From positions 1 to 64,000 of IMG/VR virus record IMGVR_UViG_3300035189_000005: DNA of 64,000 nt. The stretch is one strand, 5' to 3'. Position numbers and translations under genes: made by a program. This document shows, piece by piece, positions 31,952-40,610 of this stretch. Each line of letters begins with the position of its first letter. The stretch's first letter is position 1. The notes beneath the pieces are model-generated. The model saw only the letters and a program-made list of their open reading frames with translations. It was not told the DNA's origin and ran no database searches. This DNA comes from a virus.

Positions 31952-32093
31952 AGTGTTAAGGGGGCACCCCTAGTGTAGTGGGGTGGTAGAGTACCGGGGG
32001 GGTACTTGAGTTCACGGGTGTCCCCGTGTAGCACACCCTACGTAGAGACTTTCCTAAAAAATTTTATGAAAAGTTTTTCCCTTAAGATTAGAT

Positions 32094-32438
32094 CTAAAGT
32101 AGTGGGGAGAATTCGCGGGTGAGGTACTCAATGAAGTAGGCGTAGGTTTCGTTTGCTTCATTGGTTTGGACAGGGACACCGACGTAGGCCAGGTATCTGA
32201 TGGTGGCGTGGAACAGTTCATGGATCAGGGAGGTGAGTTTGCCGTCACCGACGTAGATGTACATGACGCTGTTTGATTCGAGGTAGTCATGGACGCAAGC
32301 ACCGATGACATCAGTGAGGTAGTCATCATCACAGGGTATGCCTGCTTTGCGCATGCTCTTGATGAGACTCTTGCGAGTGGTATGTAGCTCGATGATTCCT
32401 GCGTTGAACAACTCTGGAGTGATTGCTTTGCTTTTCAT
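32094..32438 (-). CDS. early protein with HExxH zincin-like motif, 114 aa
   Basis: Residues around 71-75 read HELFH, followed after about 22 residues by NETYAYFIEYL, whose glutamate could be the third zinc ligand. This is a minimal metallopeptidase-like layout. No signal peptide. It has GGAG and begins 20 bases after a terminator, so it needs its own promoter or readthrough. A protease aimed at a host protein early in infection is possible but unproven. Confidence 0.7.
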   Translation of the reverse strand: MKSKAITPELFNAGIIELHTTRKSLIKSMRKAGIPCDDDYLTDVIGACVHDYLESNSVMYIYVGDGKLTSLIHELFHATIRYLAYVGVPVQTNEANETYAYFIEYLTREFSPLL

Positions 32439-32458
32439 GGTTGGCTCCTTTTAGACAT

Positions 32459-32492
32459 AAAAAAGCCCGGACGGTGGTCGAGTCGTCCGGGC
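32459..32492 (-). terminator. strong rho-independent terminator in the early region
   Basis: Nine-base stem GCCCGGACG/CGTCCGGGC with a ten-base loop, then TTTTTT leftward. A second hairpin (GTGGAG/CTCCAC) lies just upstream. The 32439-32647 gap has no gene; it could encode a short structured RNA ending here. Confidence 0.88.
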
Positions 32493-32647
32493 TGCGGTGG
32501 AGATTCAAGTCGCTCCACACGACTACTACATCACAAGGGGAATTGGTGAATCTCTTAGGAGCCCTCCCTGCTGTAGCTGGCACTGTTATATCCCCACCTG
32601 TGCCTGGGGTTTTGGACATAGCGTCATCAAGCAACGCTAGGTTAATT

Positions 32648-32908
32648 CTAATTCCATGCCCTGTCTATAGGGTCGAAGGAGTAAAACTTTTCGAACTTGG
32701 CTCTGTGTTGCTCGGTCAGGTCACACTCAATGACGATCTCCATCTTGTACCCGAAGACCATGGATAGACCGAGATAGATGTCCTTCTCCTTTTGGTTCCT
32801 GACAATGAGGATGGCAGACCATGCCTTCGTTGCCCGCTTAGCCATGTCTTCGAGGGTGATGGCCTTGAGCGGGTTGCTGCCATTGCGATACCAGATCTCT
32901 TCATCCAC
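32648..32908 (-). CDS. early protein, 86 aa, unknown
   Basis: ATG overlaps the upstream stop (ATGA). Mixed alpha/beta with ILIVRNQKEKDIYLGLSMVF in the middle. It shares its general style (short beta protein) with the gene upstream. Unknown. Confidence 0.65.
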   Translation of the reverse strand: MDEEIWYRNGSNPLKAITLEDMAKRATKAWSAILIVRNQKEKDIYLGLSMVFGYKMEIVIECDLTEQHRAKFEKFYSFDPIDRAWN

Positions 32909-33188
32909 GGACTAACTTCCTTGATACCACCTGGGCATCAGGGTTGTAGGTGTAGAAGCTGAAGGTACGCAGGCCATCTTTGCTTGGGTCGTGCTGACCC
33001 TTCAGGTGCAAGATCGGCATCTTGGGGTAGACCAGGGCCATTGCCTCGTAGGTGTCCAACTGTGCTTGGTCTTTGCAGATGAGGTTCACTACGTAGCCTT
33101 CACCTGTCATTGTCCACAGGACACCTTGCCAGTCGGTGGTCATTACCTTGCTACCTGCATCGGTCTTGAAGTAGAAGTATTCATTCAT
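32901..33188 (-). CDS. first leftward gene, 95 aa, unknown
   Basis: ATG at 33188 (MNEYFYF) is preferred; the longer frame to 33389 crosses the divergent region and has no ribosome site. Beta-rich sequence with YEAMALVYPKMPILHLKG and a serine-rich end. This is the most terminal early gene next to the divergent late operon. Confidence 0.65.
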   Translation of the reverse strand: MNEYFYFKTDAGSKVMTTDWQGVLWTMTGEGYVVNLICKDQAQLDTYEAMALVYPKMPILHLKGQHDPSKDGLRTFSFYTYNPDAQVVSRKLVRG

Positions 33189-33348
33189 GTGAGGAAGCCC
33201 CCTTTTCCCTTTTGGTTCAGTAGCTTGGCTACGGACAATAGGACCCCTTCGTCTCTGTCTAGTGGAGAGAAACGTTTGCGGTCTACCTGTAATCAGTCTA
33301 AAGTCTATCCCTATTACACACCCCAAGCAACAAGCTCTGGAGTAGGTC
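33189..33348. promoter_or_regulatory. divergent region between early and late halves
   Basis: No gene. It contains a GTAGC TTG GCTAC hairpin (33217-33229), a TTGGTTC site, and an AT-rich TATTACAC stretch before the first late gene. Promoters for the first leftward gene and for the late operon should lie here, and the physical genome end may be close. No sequence is clear enough to name a promoter. Confidence 0.4.
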
Positions 33349-33591
33349 ATGAGTGAAAGCTTCAAGTTGCCGGTGTACGGCAAGGCCAAGATCCCTGGGA
33401 TCAGTCAACCACAGATTGAGTACCGGGTGGTGCTGAAGGAAGATCTCACTGGTGCTGACTGGGAATACTTAGCCAAGAAACAAGATCTGGAGGGGGCCGG
33501 GATTCTCGGCAGTCTCACCAAGCGTCAACACGACACACACCTCTTGCAACTGATGCAAGATTACTTAGCGAAGAAGGAAAAGAAGCAATGA
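33349..33591 (+). CDS. first late gene, 80 aa, unknown
   Basis: GGAG lies nine bases before ATG, and the stop overlaps the next start. It has a short beta half (QIEYRVVLKEDLTGADW) and a helical basic end (QDYLAKKEKKQ). N4-like phages carry several small genes at this end upstream of the terminase. Confidence 0.7.
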   Translation: MSESFKLPVYGKAKIPGISQPQIEYRVVLKEDLTGADWEYLAKKQDLEGAGILGSLTKRQHDTHLLQLMQDYLAKKEKKQ

Positions 33592-34322
33592 CAGCTACCA
33601 AGGTTGTGCAGCAGGACATCGAAGACGAAATCGTAGCGGAGCAGTATCACATCCTGCCCAACACGACGACTACGGTCTGTGTGCTCACTGGCAAGACTGG
33701 CTGGTCGGAGACTGGTATCAGTGCCTGTGCTGACCCAGCCAACTTCGACGAGAAGGTCGGCAAGGACCTGGCGTACAAGAACGCCTTCAATAAGTGGTGG
33801 CCGGTACTCGGGTTCCGACTCAAGGACAAGTTGAGCCTGATCGAAAAGGCCGGTGCTCCTTCGGGCAAGATCCTGGAACTGGGTTCGCCTGTCACCTACA
33901 TTGGAACCAAAGTGGTTCGTGCAGTGGCGATGACCCGTGCCGAGTACAACATCTACCGTGGCTGGGCACTGCCCGAGAATGAGAACGGTGACGACAATGG
34001 CTTCCTCGTCGAGTACGTCGATGGCGGTGCCACCAATGTCGAAGGCCATGCTGGCTATGTTAGTTGGTCCCCGTGGGATGTGTTCGCTCGTGCTTACGAG
34101 GCACCGACTCGTGTTGAACCAAAGGTAGAGACTTACCGGGATCGCATGAAGGAAGAGCTGAATGATCTGTTGATGGACATCACCAAGCTCACAGCTTTCA
34201 CCAATACCAAGACGTTCAAGAATCTCCCCCAGGTGGAACAGGATGATCTCGTTGAACAGTGCGAGCACATGATCCGGTACAGCGATGTCCTCATCCGCCG
34301 AATCAAACGCATTGCCAAGTGA
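33588..34322 (+). CDS. Gp49-family protein fused to a crAss001_48-like helical domain
   Basis: The first 100 residues match the phage Gp49-type pattern (VCVLTGKTGWSETGISACAD, then AYKNAFNKWWPVLGFRLK). Residues about 110-180 have MTRAEYNIYRGW, GFLVEYVDGG and GYVSWSPWDVFARAY, a widespread phage domain. The last 60 residues (MKEELNDLLMDITKLTAF, then LPQVEQDDLVEQ) resemble the crAss001_48-related helical domain. These modules usually occur in separate phage proteins, so this is a composite. Function unknown. Confidence 0.75.
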   Translation: MTATKVVQQDIEDEIVAEQYHILPNTTTTVCVLTGKTGWSETGISACADPANFDEKVGKDLAYKNAFNKWWPVLGFRLKDKLSLIEKAGAPSGKILELGSPVTYIGTKVVRAVAMTRAEYNIYRGWALPENENGDDNGFLVEYVDGGATNVEGHAGYVSWSPWDVFARAYEAPTRVEPKVETYRDRMKEELNDLLMDITKLTAFTNTKTFKNLPQVEQDDLVEQCEHMIRYSDVLIRRIKRIAK

Positions 34323-34328
34323 ACCAAA

Positions 34329-34348
34329 GGGGGAGTGCTAGCTCCCCC
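34329..34348 (+). terminator. G5/C5 intercistronic hairpin flanked by GAACCAA sites
   Basis: GGGGGAG TGCTA (G)CTCCCCC, with GAACCAAAG directly on both sides. No T run follows, so it may stabilise or process the mRNA between the two genes. Confidence 0.5.
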
Positions 34349-34370
34349 GAACCAAAGAAGGATTAGACCT

Positions 34371-35051
34371 ATGTTAACGGTACAGGAATTAGCCAAAGCA
34401 TTGCCTGCCAACCTCAAGAGTGCGGCTACTCCTGCTCTCTTGGCGAAGGTCAATGGGATCGTGTCGGACCCTACCTTGGCAGAACAGATGCGTGAGAACT
34501 TCGTCTCGTACACCCATGTCCTCGCGGATGGGAAGTACAAGATGGACGACTACATCAATGCTGTGATGTACGTTAGTTATAAACTGATGGGACATAGCAA
34601 CCAAGACGCCTATGCCAAGACGTTCCCTCAACGGTACGCCACCATGCAAGCAGCGGGTCGGCCACCGAAAGAGATCAGTGCCTACGTCTCGATCTACAAC
34701 AAAGGCAAGCTGGTCAACGCCATCATGGAACAGAGCGTCATCCCTTCGTGGGTTCTGAACCAAGATGTATACCAGGAAGCAATCAACGTCCAGAAGGATC
34801 TGATGCTCAACGCCCAGAGCGAGAAGGTTCGGAGTGACGCAGCCAACAGTCTGCTTACTCATTTGGCTCGACCTAAAGAGGTGGGACCAGGGATCAACAT
34901 CAACCTTGGAGATAAAGTGGACGGGATGGAAGACCTCCGTCGCACTCTCATGGAGATCTCTGGTGTCAGTCGTCAACTGATCGAACAGGGAGTGGACATC
35001 CGAGCAATCGCTGAACACAAACTGGTATCGGTTGATGGGGAGGTGGTATGA
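34371..35051 (+). CDS. terminase-adjacent protein (N4 gp69-like, possible small terminase role)
   Basis: ATG at 34371 follows AAGAAGGA; the stop overlaps the TerL start. The 226-residue protein is helical, with conserved-looking YMDDYINAVMYVSYKLMGH-type and VQKDLMLNAQSEKVRSDAAN segments, and ends in an acidic helix. In N4 the gene before the large terminase is gp69. A DNA-recognition partner for TerL is likely but no DNA-binding motif is obvious. Confidence 0.7.
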   Translation: MLTVQELAKALPANLKSAATPALLAKVNGIVSDPTLAEQMRENFVSYTHVLADGKYKMDDYINAVMYVSYKLMGHSNQDAYAKTFPQRYATMQAAGRPPKEISAYVSIYNKGKLVNAIMEQSVIPSWVLNQDVYQEAINVQKDLMLNAQSEKVRSDAANSLLTHLARPKEVGPGININLGDKVDGMEDLRRTLMEISGVSRQLIEQGVDIRAIAEHKLVSVDGEVV

Positions 35052-36655
35052 GTACCAAACCTCCGTTCAAGCTCAAGAAGCAGCGGCTTGATGAGTGGCT
35101 GGATCAGGTTAACTATGTGGAGCTGAACTCGGGCCTGTACGTGCCGAGTGACTTCGCTCTCCTGTTCATGAACTTCATCAAGCTGGTGAACGGTGGACAG
35201 GGTGAAAGCCATACCACTCCACCTGTTCACTTGAAGATGCTGGACAAAGTGATCGATGGTCATGACTACATTGTGAACCTCTGCTTCCGTGGTGCTGGTA
35301 AGACTGCGGTGTTCATGGAGTACCTAACTCTGTTCATCGCATGGTGGGGCAGTCTGCCAAGCTTCGGTTTGGTCGAAGGGATGATCTACGTCTCCGACTC
35401 CATGGATAACGGTGTGAAATCTGCACGGAAGAACATTGAGTTCCGCTATCACAACAGTGACTTCCTGAAGCACTGGATTCCCTACGCCACCTTCACCGAC
35501 AACTACCTTGAGTTCCAGAACACCAACGGCACCCGTCTGGGTTGCAAGATGTTCGGTGCCAAGACTGGTCTGCGAGGTACGAAGATCTTTGGTAAGCGTC
35601 CGGTCCTGGCTGTGCTCGATGACTTGGTGAGTGATGATGACTCCAAGTCGAAGGTGTCCATGGCTGCGATCAAGGACACTGTATATAAAGGTGTGAACCA
35701 CGCACTGGACCCAACTCGACGGAAGGTGATCTTCAATGGCACCCCGTTCAACATGGATGACATTCTGATCGAAGCGGTTGAGTCTGGTGGCTGGGACGTC
35801 AACGTCTGGCCGGTGTGTGAGAAGTTTCCTTGCACCCGTGAAGAGTTCAGCGGTGCTTGGCCGGAGCGCTTCAGCTATGACTACCTCTTGGCTCAGTATG
35901 AAATGGCCGTTGCTACCGGTAAGGTTGCTGCCTTCTACCAAGAGCTGATGCTTCGGATCACCTCCGAGGAAGACCGTCTGGTTGCTGACCATGAGATCGG
36001 TTGGTACTCCCGTACTGATTTGCTGGCGAACAAAGGCAACTTCAACTTTTATACCACCACTGACTTTGCCATCTCTGCCAAGCAGACGGCAGACTTCAGT
36101 GTCATCAGTGACTGGGCATACAACTCCAACGGTGACTTCTTCTGGGTAGATGGTGAATGTGAGAAGCAGACCATCGACAAGACAATCGACCAACTCTTTA
36201 ACCATGTGCAGCGTTACTCTCCACTGGAAGTGGGCGTCGAAGTCTCGGGCCAACAAGGTGCCTTCATCACCATCCTTCAACAACAGATGATGGTACGGAA
36301 TATCTGGTTTAACTTCGCTTCGTCGGAGAAATCTGGTGTACCCGGTATCCGCCCAACCCAAGACAAGCTGGTACGATTCAATACTGTTCTCCCTTGGTTC
36401 AAGGCTCGGAAGATCTACTTCCCCATCGAACTGAAGAACTCGCGAATCATGGGTATCGCGATGGAACAGATTCGTCTGGCTACCAAGAACGGCTTCAAGG
36501 GTAAGGATGACTTCATCGACACCATCTCCCAACTGCAATACCTGAATCTTTGGAAACCTTCGGGTAGTACCAAAGGCCCAACTGGAACCAATGAAATGTG
36601 GGATGATGAGGACGCCGCTCCCGACACCAGCCCTCTGTCTTCCTACATCGTGTGA
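35048..36655 (+). CDS. terL: terminase large subunit (N4 gp68-like)
   Basis: Walker A appears as CFRGAGKTAV (about residue 80), Walker B as VLAVLDDLVSDD (about 187) with the acidic pair, and the RNase-H-like nuclease domain begins at TTDFAISAKQTADFS (about 337). It packages DNA into proheads through the portal and cuts concatemers at the terminal repeats. Length 535 residues is typical. GGAGG lies before ATG. Confidence 0.95.
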   Translation: MSTKPPFKLKKQRLDEWLDQVNYVELNSGLYVPSDFALLFMNFIKLVNGGQGESHTTPPVHLKMLDKVIDGHDYIVNLCFRGAGKTAVFMEYLTLFIAWWGSLPSFGLVEGMIYVSDSMDNGVKSARKNIEFRYHNSDFLKHWIPYATFTDNYLEFQNTNGTRLGCKMFGAKTGLRGTKIFGKRPVLAVLDDLVSDDDSKSKVSMAAIKDTVYKGVNHALDPTRRKVIFNGTPFNMDDILIEAVESGGWDVNVWPVCEKFPCTREEFSGAWPERFSYDYLLAQYEMAVATGKVAAFYQELMLRITSEEDRLVADHEIGWYSRTDLLANKGNFNFYTTTDFAISAKQTADFSVISDWAYNSNGDFFWVDGECEKQTIDKTIDQLFNHVQRYSPLEVGVEVSGQQGAFITILQQQMMVRNIWFNFASSEKSGVPGIRPTQDKLVRFNTVLPWFKARKIYFPIELKNSRIMGIAMEQIRLATKNGFKGKDDFIDTISQLQYLNLWKPSGSTKGPTGTNEMWDDEDAAPDTSPLSSYIV

Positions 36656-36661
36656 GGCGAT

Positions 36662-37363
36662 ATGAACGTACAAGAGCTTTACCAAAATCTTTCTTACGGT
36701 GCCCTGTCCAACTTGGCAATGTCCAATTCAGGATCTGGTGACATTGTTGAAGCCCGTCGTCCGTCTGTCATCCTGGCGGCGAATGAAGCTTTGCTTCGTC
36801 TGTACTCTCGCTTCACTTTGAAGGAGAAGGACTGCGTGATTCGCATGGTGGATGGTGTGACCAACTACCATCTGCGTAAACGCTTTGCTATCTGGACTCG
36901 GCCTCAGGTAGAGAAGACTCCTTACATTCTGGACATGCCACTGGAGCCATTCGAGGAAGACGTGATCAAGATCACTTCTGTCTTCGATAGCAGCGGTCAT
37001 TCCTTACCGCTCAATGATGATGACCAGAGCTTTGCGGTCTTCACCCCCCAGGCTGATATACTCCAAGTCCCTCGACCTATTCTCGGAGGTGCACTGTCTA
37101 TCGTGTACCAGGCCCGGCATGAAAAGCTGGACCATACGAAACTGGAACAACCGATTGAAGTTCCTGATGTGCTGGAAGGAGCGTTCCTCTCCTACACTGC
37201 TTTCAAGATCTTCTCGTCCATGGGGACTGCTGAAGCCACGGCCAAGGCAATGGAGCATAATGAAAACTACGAGGCGATCTGCACCGAAGTGGTTGATCGT
37301 GAACTCATCACTGTCAGCATCTCGTCTCTTGTTCGGAAATTTGAAAAGCGAGGATACCCCTAA
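36662..37363 (+). CDS. tail/connector protein (N4 gp67-like)
   Basis: The gene follows TerL by six bases. The 233-residue protein has an N-terminal helical part and a central beta-type region (KDCVIRMVDGVTNYHLRKRF), typical of head-to-tail connector proteins. N4 gp67 is at the same place and is a virion tail component. The assignment is mainly by position and size. Confidence 0.7.
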   Translation: MNVQELYQNLSYGALSNLAMSNSGSGDIVEARRPSVILAANEALLRLYSRFTLKEKDCVIRMVDGVTNYHLRKRFAIWTRPQVEKTPYILDMPLEPFEEDVIKITSVFDSSGHSLPLNDDDQSFAVFTPQADILQVPRPILGGALSIVYQARHEKLDHTKLEQPIEVPDVLEGAFLSYTAFKIFSSMGTAEATAKAMEHNENYEAICTEVVDRELITVSISSLVRKFEKRGYP

Positions 37364-37743
37364 TGCGTGGCTCTCTTGATCAGGTCGGCGGTGCTGACCA
37401 ACTGGTGGACAAACTCATCGGCAATGCATACGACGTGGTTTACCAAGTTCGTCTGAAGCTGCCGGAACTGATGCGAATCAACGACAACCTCCGTGGCAAC
37501 AAAACGGTGTATGCGGTAGCTGGTCCAGTTGGCTCGACTGTCATGGTCCCACTGCCGGAAGGCATCAGCCATACCCGCATTGTCGCCAGTTCGGTTCTGT
37601 TGGCTGACACCCGTGGCAACATCTATGGCACCGACACCGGCTACTTCACCACCAAGATTCTGGACGGCCAACTCCGTGTGATGGTGACTGACCAAACGGT
37701 GGCTGAACTCTCCATCCGTTGGTTCATTACCTTCGAGGAATGA
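37363..37743 (+). CDS. probable tail structural protein, 126 aa
   Basis: Start overlaps the stop upstream (TAATG) with GAGGA. Beta-rich after a short helix (YDVVYQVRLKLPELMRINDN), with many Thr/Val positions and no cysteine. Located in the tail block; no motif recognised. Confidence 0.65.
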   Translation: MRGSLDQVGGADQLVDKLIGNAYDVVYQVRLKLPELMRINDNLRGNKTVYAVAGPVGSTVMVPLPEGISHTRIVASSVLLADTRGNIYGTDTGYFTTKILDGQLRVMVTDQTVAELSIRWFITFEE

Positions 37744-37745
37744 TC

Positions 37746-38405
37746 ATGGATGACTTCCCTCGTGTAGAACTCAAAGTCTACGACACGGAAGATCCAATTC
37801 TGAATCACTCCAGTCGAGTGATTCCAGAATGGATTCAGGGACGATCTCAGTTTGATATCGAGGTGACGCCTGAAGTGGTCACCTTCAATACTCAGGTTGT
37901 ACCTCTTCTGTCTGAGACAGTCACAGTCAAACTTACTAACACTGGTTTCGATAACCTCCCGTTGGTGGGTATTACTGTGGATTCCCCATTCACCATTGTG
38001 TCGGACTTCCCGTCCTACCTCCGACCAGGGGAGACTTACGAGCTGCTGCTTCGGTTCAAGCCACTGGTTTACGGTTTGTCACAAGGGTTCCTGCACATCA
38101 ACATGGGGGAGATCGCCGGTAGTCGGGATGTACTCGTGTTGGGTCAAGGCATCTGGGATTACCGATTGGCCGTTGCCCAGATGACCGATGGTCTGTGGGA
38201 GTTCATCAAACGGTCGGTACGCCCAGCAAACCGAACCAATGGTCCAGTGCTGAGTCTGTCCACCACGTCTATTGCTTTCCCAGGCACCACGGAAGTAGGC
38301 AAGGAATCCAATGTCATCATGCTGACTATCAGCAACGTCGGCACACAGAACTTGGTCATCACTGATCCTGTTCTCGATGCTGGCCCATTCGAGATCGTGC
38401 CATGA
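37746..38405 (+). CDS. ASH/choice-of-anchor-D Ig-like tail protein, first part
   Basis: ATG at 37746 with GAGGA. It has one complete ASH-type Ig-like domain (about residues 36-135: VTPEVVTFNTQVVPLLSETV, then LLLRFKPLVYGLSQG) and starts a second one (LSTTSIAFPGTTEVGKESN onward) that breaks off at GPFEIVP. The missing strands are encoded in the next ORF, in the -1 frame, overlapping by four bases (ATGA). The protein is likely a tail or fibre-anchoring component. See the finding on the split domain. Confidence 0.8.
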   Translation: MDDFPRVELKVYDTEDPILNHSSRVIPEWIQGRSQFDIEVTPEVVTFNTQVVPLLSETVTVKLTNTGFDNLPLVGITVDSPFTIVSDFPSYLRPGETYELLLRFKPLVYGLSQGFLHINMGEIAGSRDVLVLGQGIWDYRLAVAQMTDGLWEFIKRSVRPANRTNGPVLSLSTTSIAFPGTTEVGKESNVIMLTISNVGTQNLVITDPVLDAGPFEIVP

Positions 38406-38644
38406 GCATTACCATTCCTCCCTTTGGTTCCGTCACCATCAAGGTGAAATTCAAACCAACGGTTGTTGGCCCCCAAGAAACGAATCTTCGTTTCAGCACC
38501 AACACCACACCTGCTGACGTTGTGATCCCCATCCATGGTGTGGCCGTAGAGACTCCGGTTGATCCAGGTGATAATCCAAACGCTTTGCGGGATACTGGCA
38601 ACAACCCGCTACTCGATACTGTGAACCTTGAATTGGAAAGCTGA
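38402..38644 (+). CDS. remaining half of the second ASH Ig-like domain, 80 aa
   Basis: Starting at the overlapping ATGA, the sequence SITIPPFGSVTIKVKFKPTV followed by a beta strand and VIPIHGVAVE is exactly the second half of an ASH domain, followed by a proline/asparagine-rich tail. On its own it would be half a beta sandwich. It may be joined to the upstream product by -1 frameshifting, be made by reinitiation and associate as a second chain, or reflect a one-base assembly error. Confidence 0.75.
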   Translation: MSITIPPFGSVTIKVKFKPTVVGPQETNLRFSTNTTPADVVIPIHGVAVETPVDPGDNPNALRDTGNNPLLDTVNLELES

Positions 38645-38646
38645 TC

Positions 38647-40560
38647 ATGCCAAAACTCAATACTTACTCTACCCTGGCAGATCTGCCAGAAGGTGTCCGA
38701 TTTGTCGGGTTTGTTCCTGGCACTGGTGATGCATTCGATACTCACCAGATCACCCGTAATGCTATCCGTGAATTCATCCTCAGCGTCGTCCCTGTAATTA
38801 AGGGTGACGATGGTAAACAGGTGGAGTTGCGAGCAAATGGCACTGCAATTCAGTGGCGTTATGTTGGTGACCCTACCTGGATTGACCTCGTTCTACTTGC
38901 ATCCCTGAAGGGGGATAAAGGAGACAAGGGTGCCAAGGTGATCCTTCAACGATCCGCCACTCATATCCAATACGGGTATGAGGGTGATACCACCTGGACC
39001 AACCTCGTTGCCTTATCTGAACTGAAAGGAGACAAGGGTGATTCAGGTACTGGTTTGAAGAACCGCAGTCAGTGGGTCACTGGTACTACCTATGTTCCTG
39101 GAGATTATGTCTTCGACACTGGGTCATCTACCGCAAGTTCGATGTGGATTCTGTCTGGCGATGTTCCCTATGTCTCCACCACTAAACCTAATGCAGACCT
39201 TACCCATTGGGTCGAATTTGTGGCTCCTGCTGGTAAAGATGGTAACCCCGGAACCAATGGACGTGAGGTAGTAATCCAAAAGGGTGCTACTGCCATCCAG
39301 TGGCGATATGCCACTAATGACCCAACCTGGAAAGACATCGTTACTCTTGCAGAATTGAAGGGAGATAAAGGCAATCCGGGTGACCCAGGAACCAATGGTA
39401 AATCCGCTGAGTGGCAGAAGTCTGCTACCCATATTCAATGGCGTCTGGTGGGTGACACCACTTGGATCAATATCGTCCCTTTGGCTGACATTAAGGGCGA
39501 TCCTGGGGCAGCAGGTAAAGGCGTACCTGCCGCTGGTGCTGTTGGTTACATTCTTTCCAAGGCTTCAGCTACTGATTACGACACTGCCTGGATTCCAGCA
39601 CCAACCGGAGGTGGTGCAGGTGATGTGACTAAAGCAGGTGACAACGTATTCACTGGTTTCAACACCTTCGGTGGCAAGATTTACTCTGGAACCAAACCGG
39701 GTACTGGTGCTCCTGCTGATGGTGCCAACACTTTCCTGTGCTGGGGTAGTGCTCTGTTCAACGCAGGTATGGTGGTCAACGTAGGTACTGCGGAGTTCAA
39801 GTACAAGGTGAACTTGGCAAACGGATTTAACGTCCCAAGCATCACTACTGTGACCCCAGCAAGTGGCATCGCTACCATTACTCCTTATGTGGTTCAGCAG
39901 AAAGTTGGCCTTACTGCTGATGTTGCTACATTGAAATTGCAATTGCCTGATGCATCCTCTAAAGATGGTAGTAACAACGTCTTTCCGGTGATCGACAGTG
40001 GCACTATCTTTCGGGTTTACTTCCCGTTCGGTGTGACTGCTCTTACTGTAACCCCCGGACTAGACAGCTTCGGCTGGACTCCGGCCAAGATTGTTGGGGC
40101 ACCAACCTCTATCCTAGCAGGTGTGTTGGAACTTCAGTACTTAACTTCGGAAGGTACGTGGTATGTGGTGAAAGCCCCTACGGCTCCTTTTATTTATACT
40201 CGCACCAATATCCTCGGGCCTGTAGGACAAGCGACTGGTGTACCAACTGGGGCTATTATTGAGCAGGGGAGTAATGCCAATGGCACCTACACCAAGTTCG
40301 CCAGTGGGTTAATGATGTGCTCTCAGACCCTAAAAGATCTTGGGGCATTGGCCGCAGGTGCTACAGCTACTTATGAGTGGACTTTCCCAGCTCCTTTTGG
40401 TACGTCTGACAGCCTGTCTGTATGGGCACCTTGTGTGGATGGCCCGTGTATAGCGTACACACCGTCATTCAATCAATCCAGGGTAACAATTGCCTTTTAT
40501 GCAATAACTCAGACAAATAACAGCCGGTTTACGCTTATGGCGTACGGGCGTTGGTACTAG
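38647..40560 (+). CDS. collagen-like tail fibre
   Basis: The 637-residue protein has alternating modules of the form IQWRY..TWxxLVxLAxLKG and collagen-type Gly-x-y stretches (GDKGDKGAK, GDKGDSG, GKDGNPGTNG, GDKGNPGDPGTNGK), expected to form a trimeric fibre shaft. The C-terminal 130 residues (ending SRFTLMAYGRWY) resemble the receptor-binding tips of phage fibres (GTYTKFASGLMMCSQTL). It likely binds the host surface. A terminator follows. Confidence 0.85.
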   Translation: MPKLNTYSTLADLPEGVRFVGFVPGTGDAFDTHQITRNAIREFILSVVPVIKGDDGKQVELRANGTAIQWRYVGDPTWIDLVLLASLKGDKGDKGAKVILQRSATHIQYGYEGDTTWTNLVALSELKGDKGDSGTGLKNRSQWVTGTTYVPGDYVFDTGSSTASSMWILSGDVPYVSTTKPNADLTHWVEFVAPAGKDGNPGTNGREVVIQKGATAIQWRYATNDPTWKDIVTLAELKGDKGNPGDPGTNGKSAEWQKSATHIQWRLVGDTTWINIVPLADIKGDPGAAGKGVPAAGAVGYILSKASATDYDTAWIPAPTGGGAGDVTKAGDNVFTGFNTFGGKIYSGTKPGTGAPADGANTFLCWGSALFNAGMVVNVGTAEFKYKVNLANGFNVPSITTVTPASGIATITPYVVQQKVGLTADVATLKLQLPDASSKDGSNNVFPVIDSGTIFRVYFPFGVTALTVTPGLDSFGWTPAKIVGAPTSILAGVLELQYLTSEGTWYVVKAPTAPFIYTRTNILGPVGQATGVPTGAIIEQGSNANGTYTKFASGLMMCSQTLKDLGALAAGATATYEWTFPAPFGTSDSLSVWAPCVDGPCIAYTPSFNQSRVTIAFYAITQTNNSRFTLMAYGRWY

Positions 40561-40610
40561 TAGGCATCAGGTAGTTATCTCGTCTGAGTGACCAAAATCG
40601 AGTAATATCT

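Noticed and set aside
32329-32634. 101-codon minus-strand frame over the terminator at 32459
   Set aside because: It reads through a strong terminator and overlaps the zincin-like gene in another frame, with no ribosome site.
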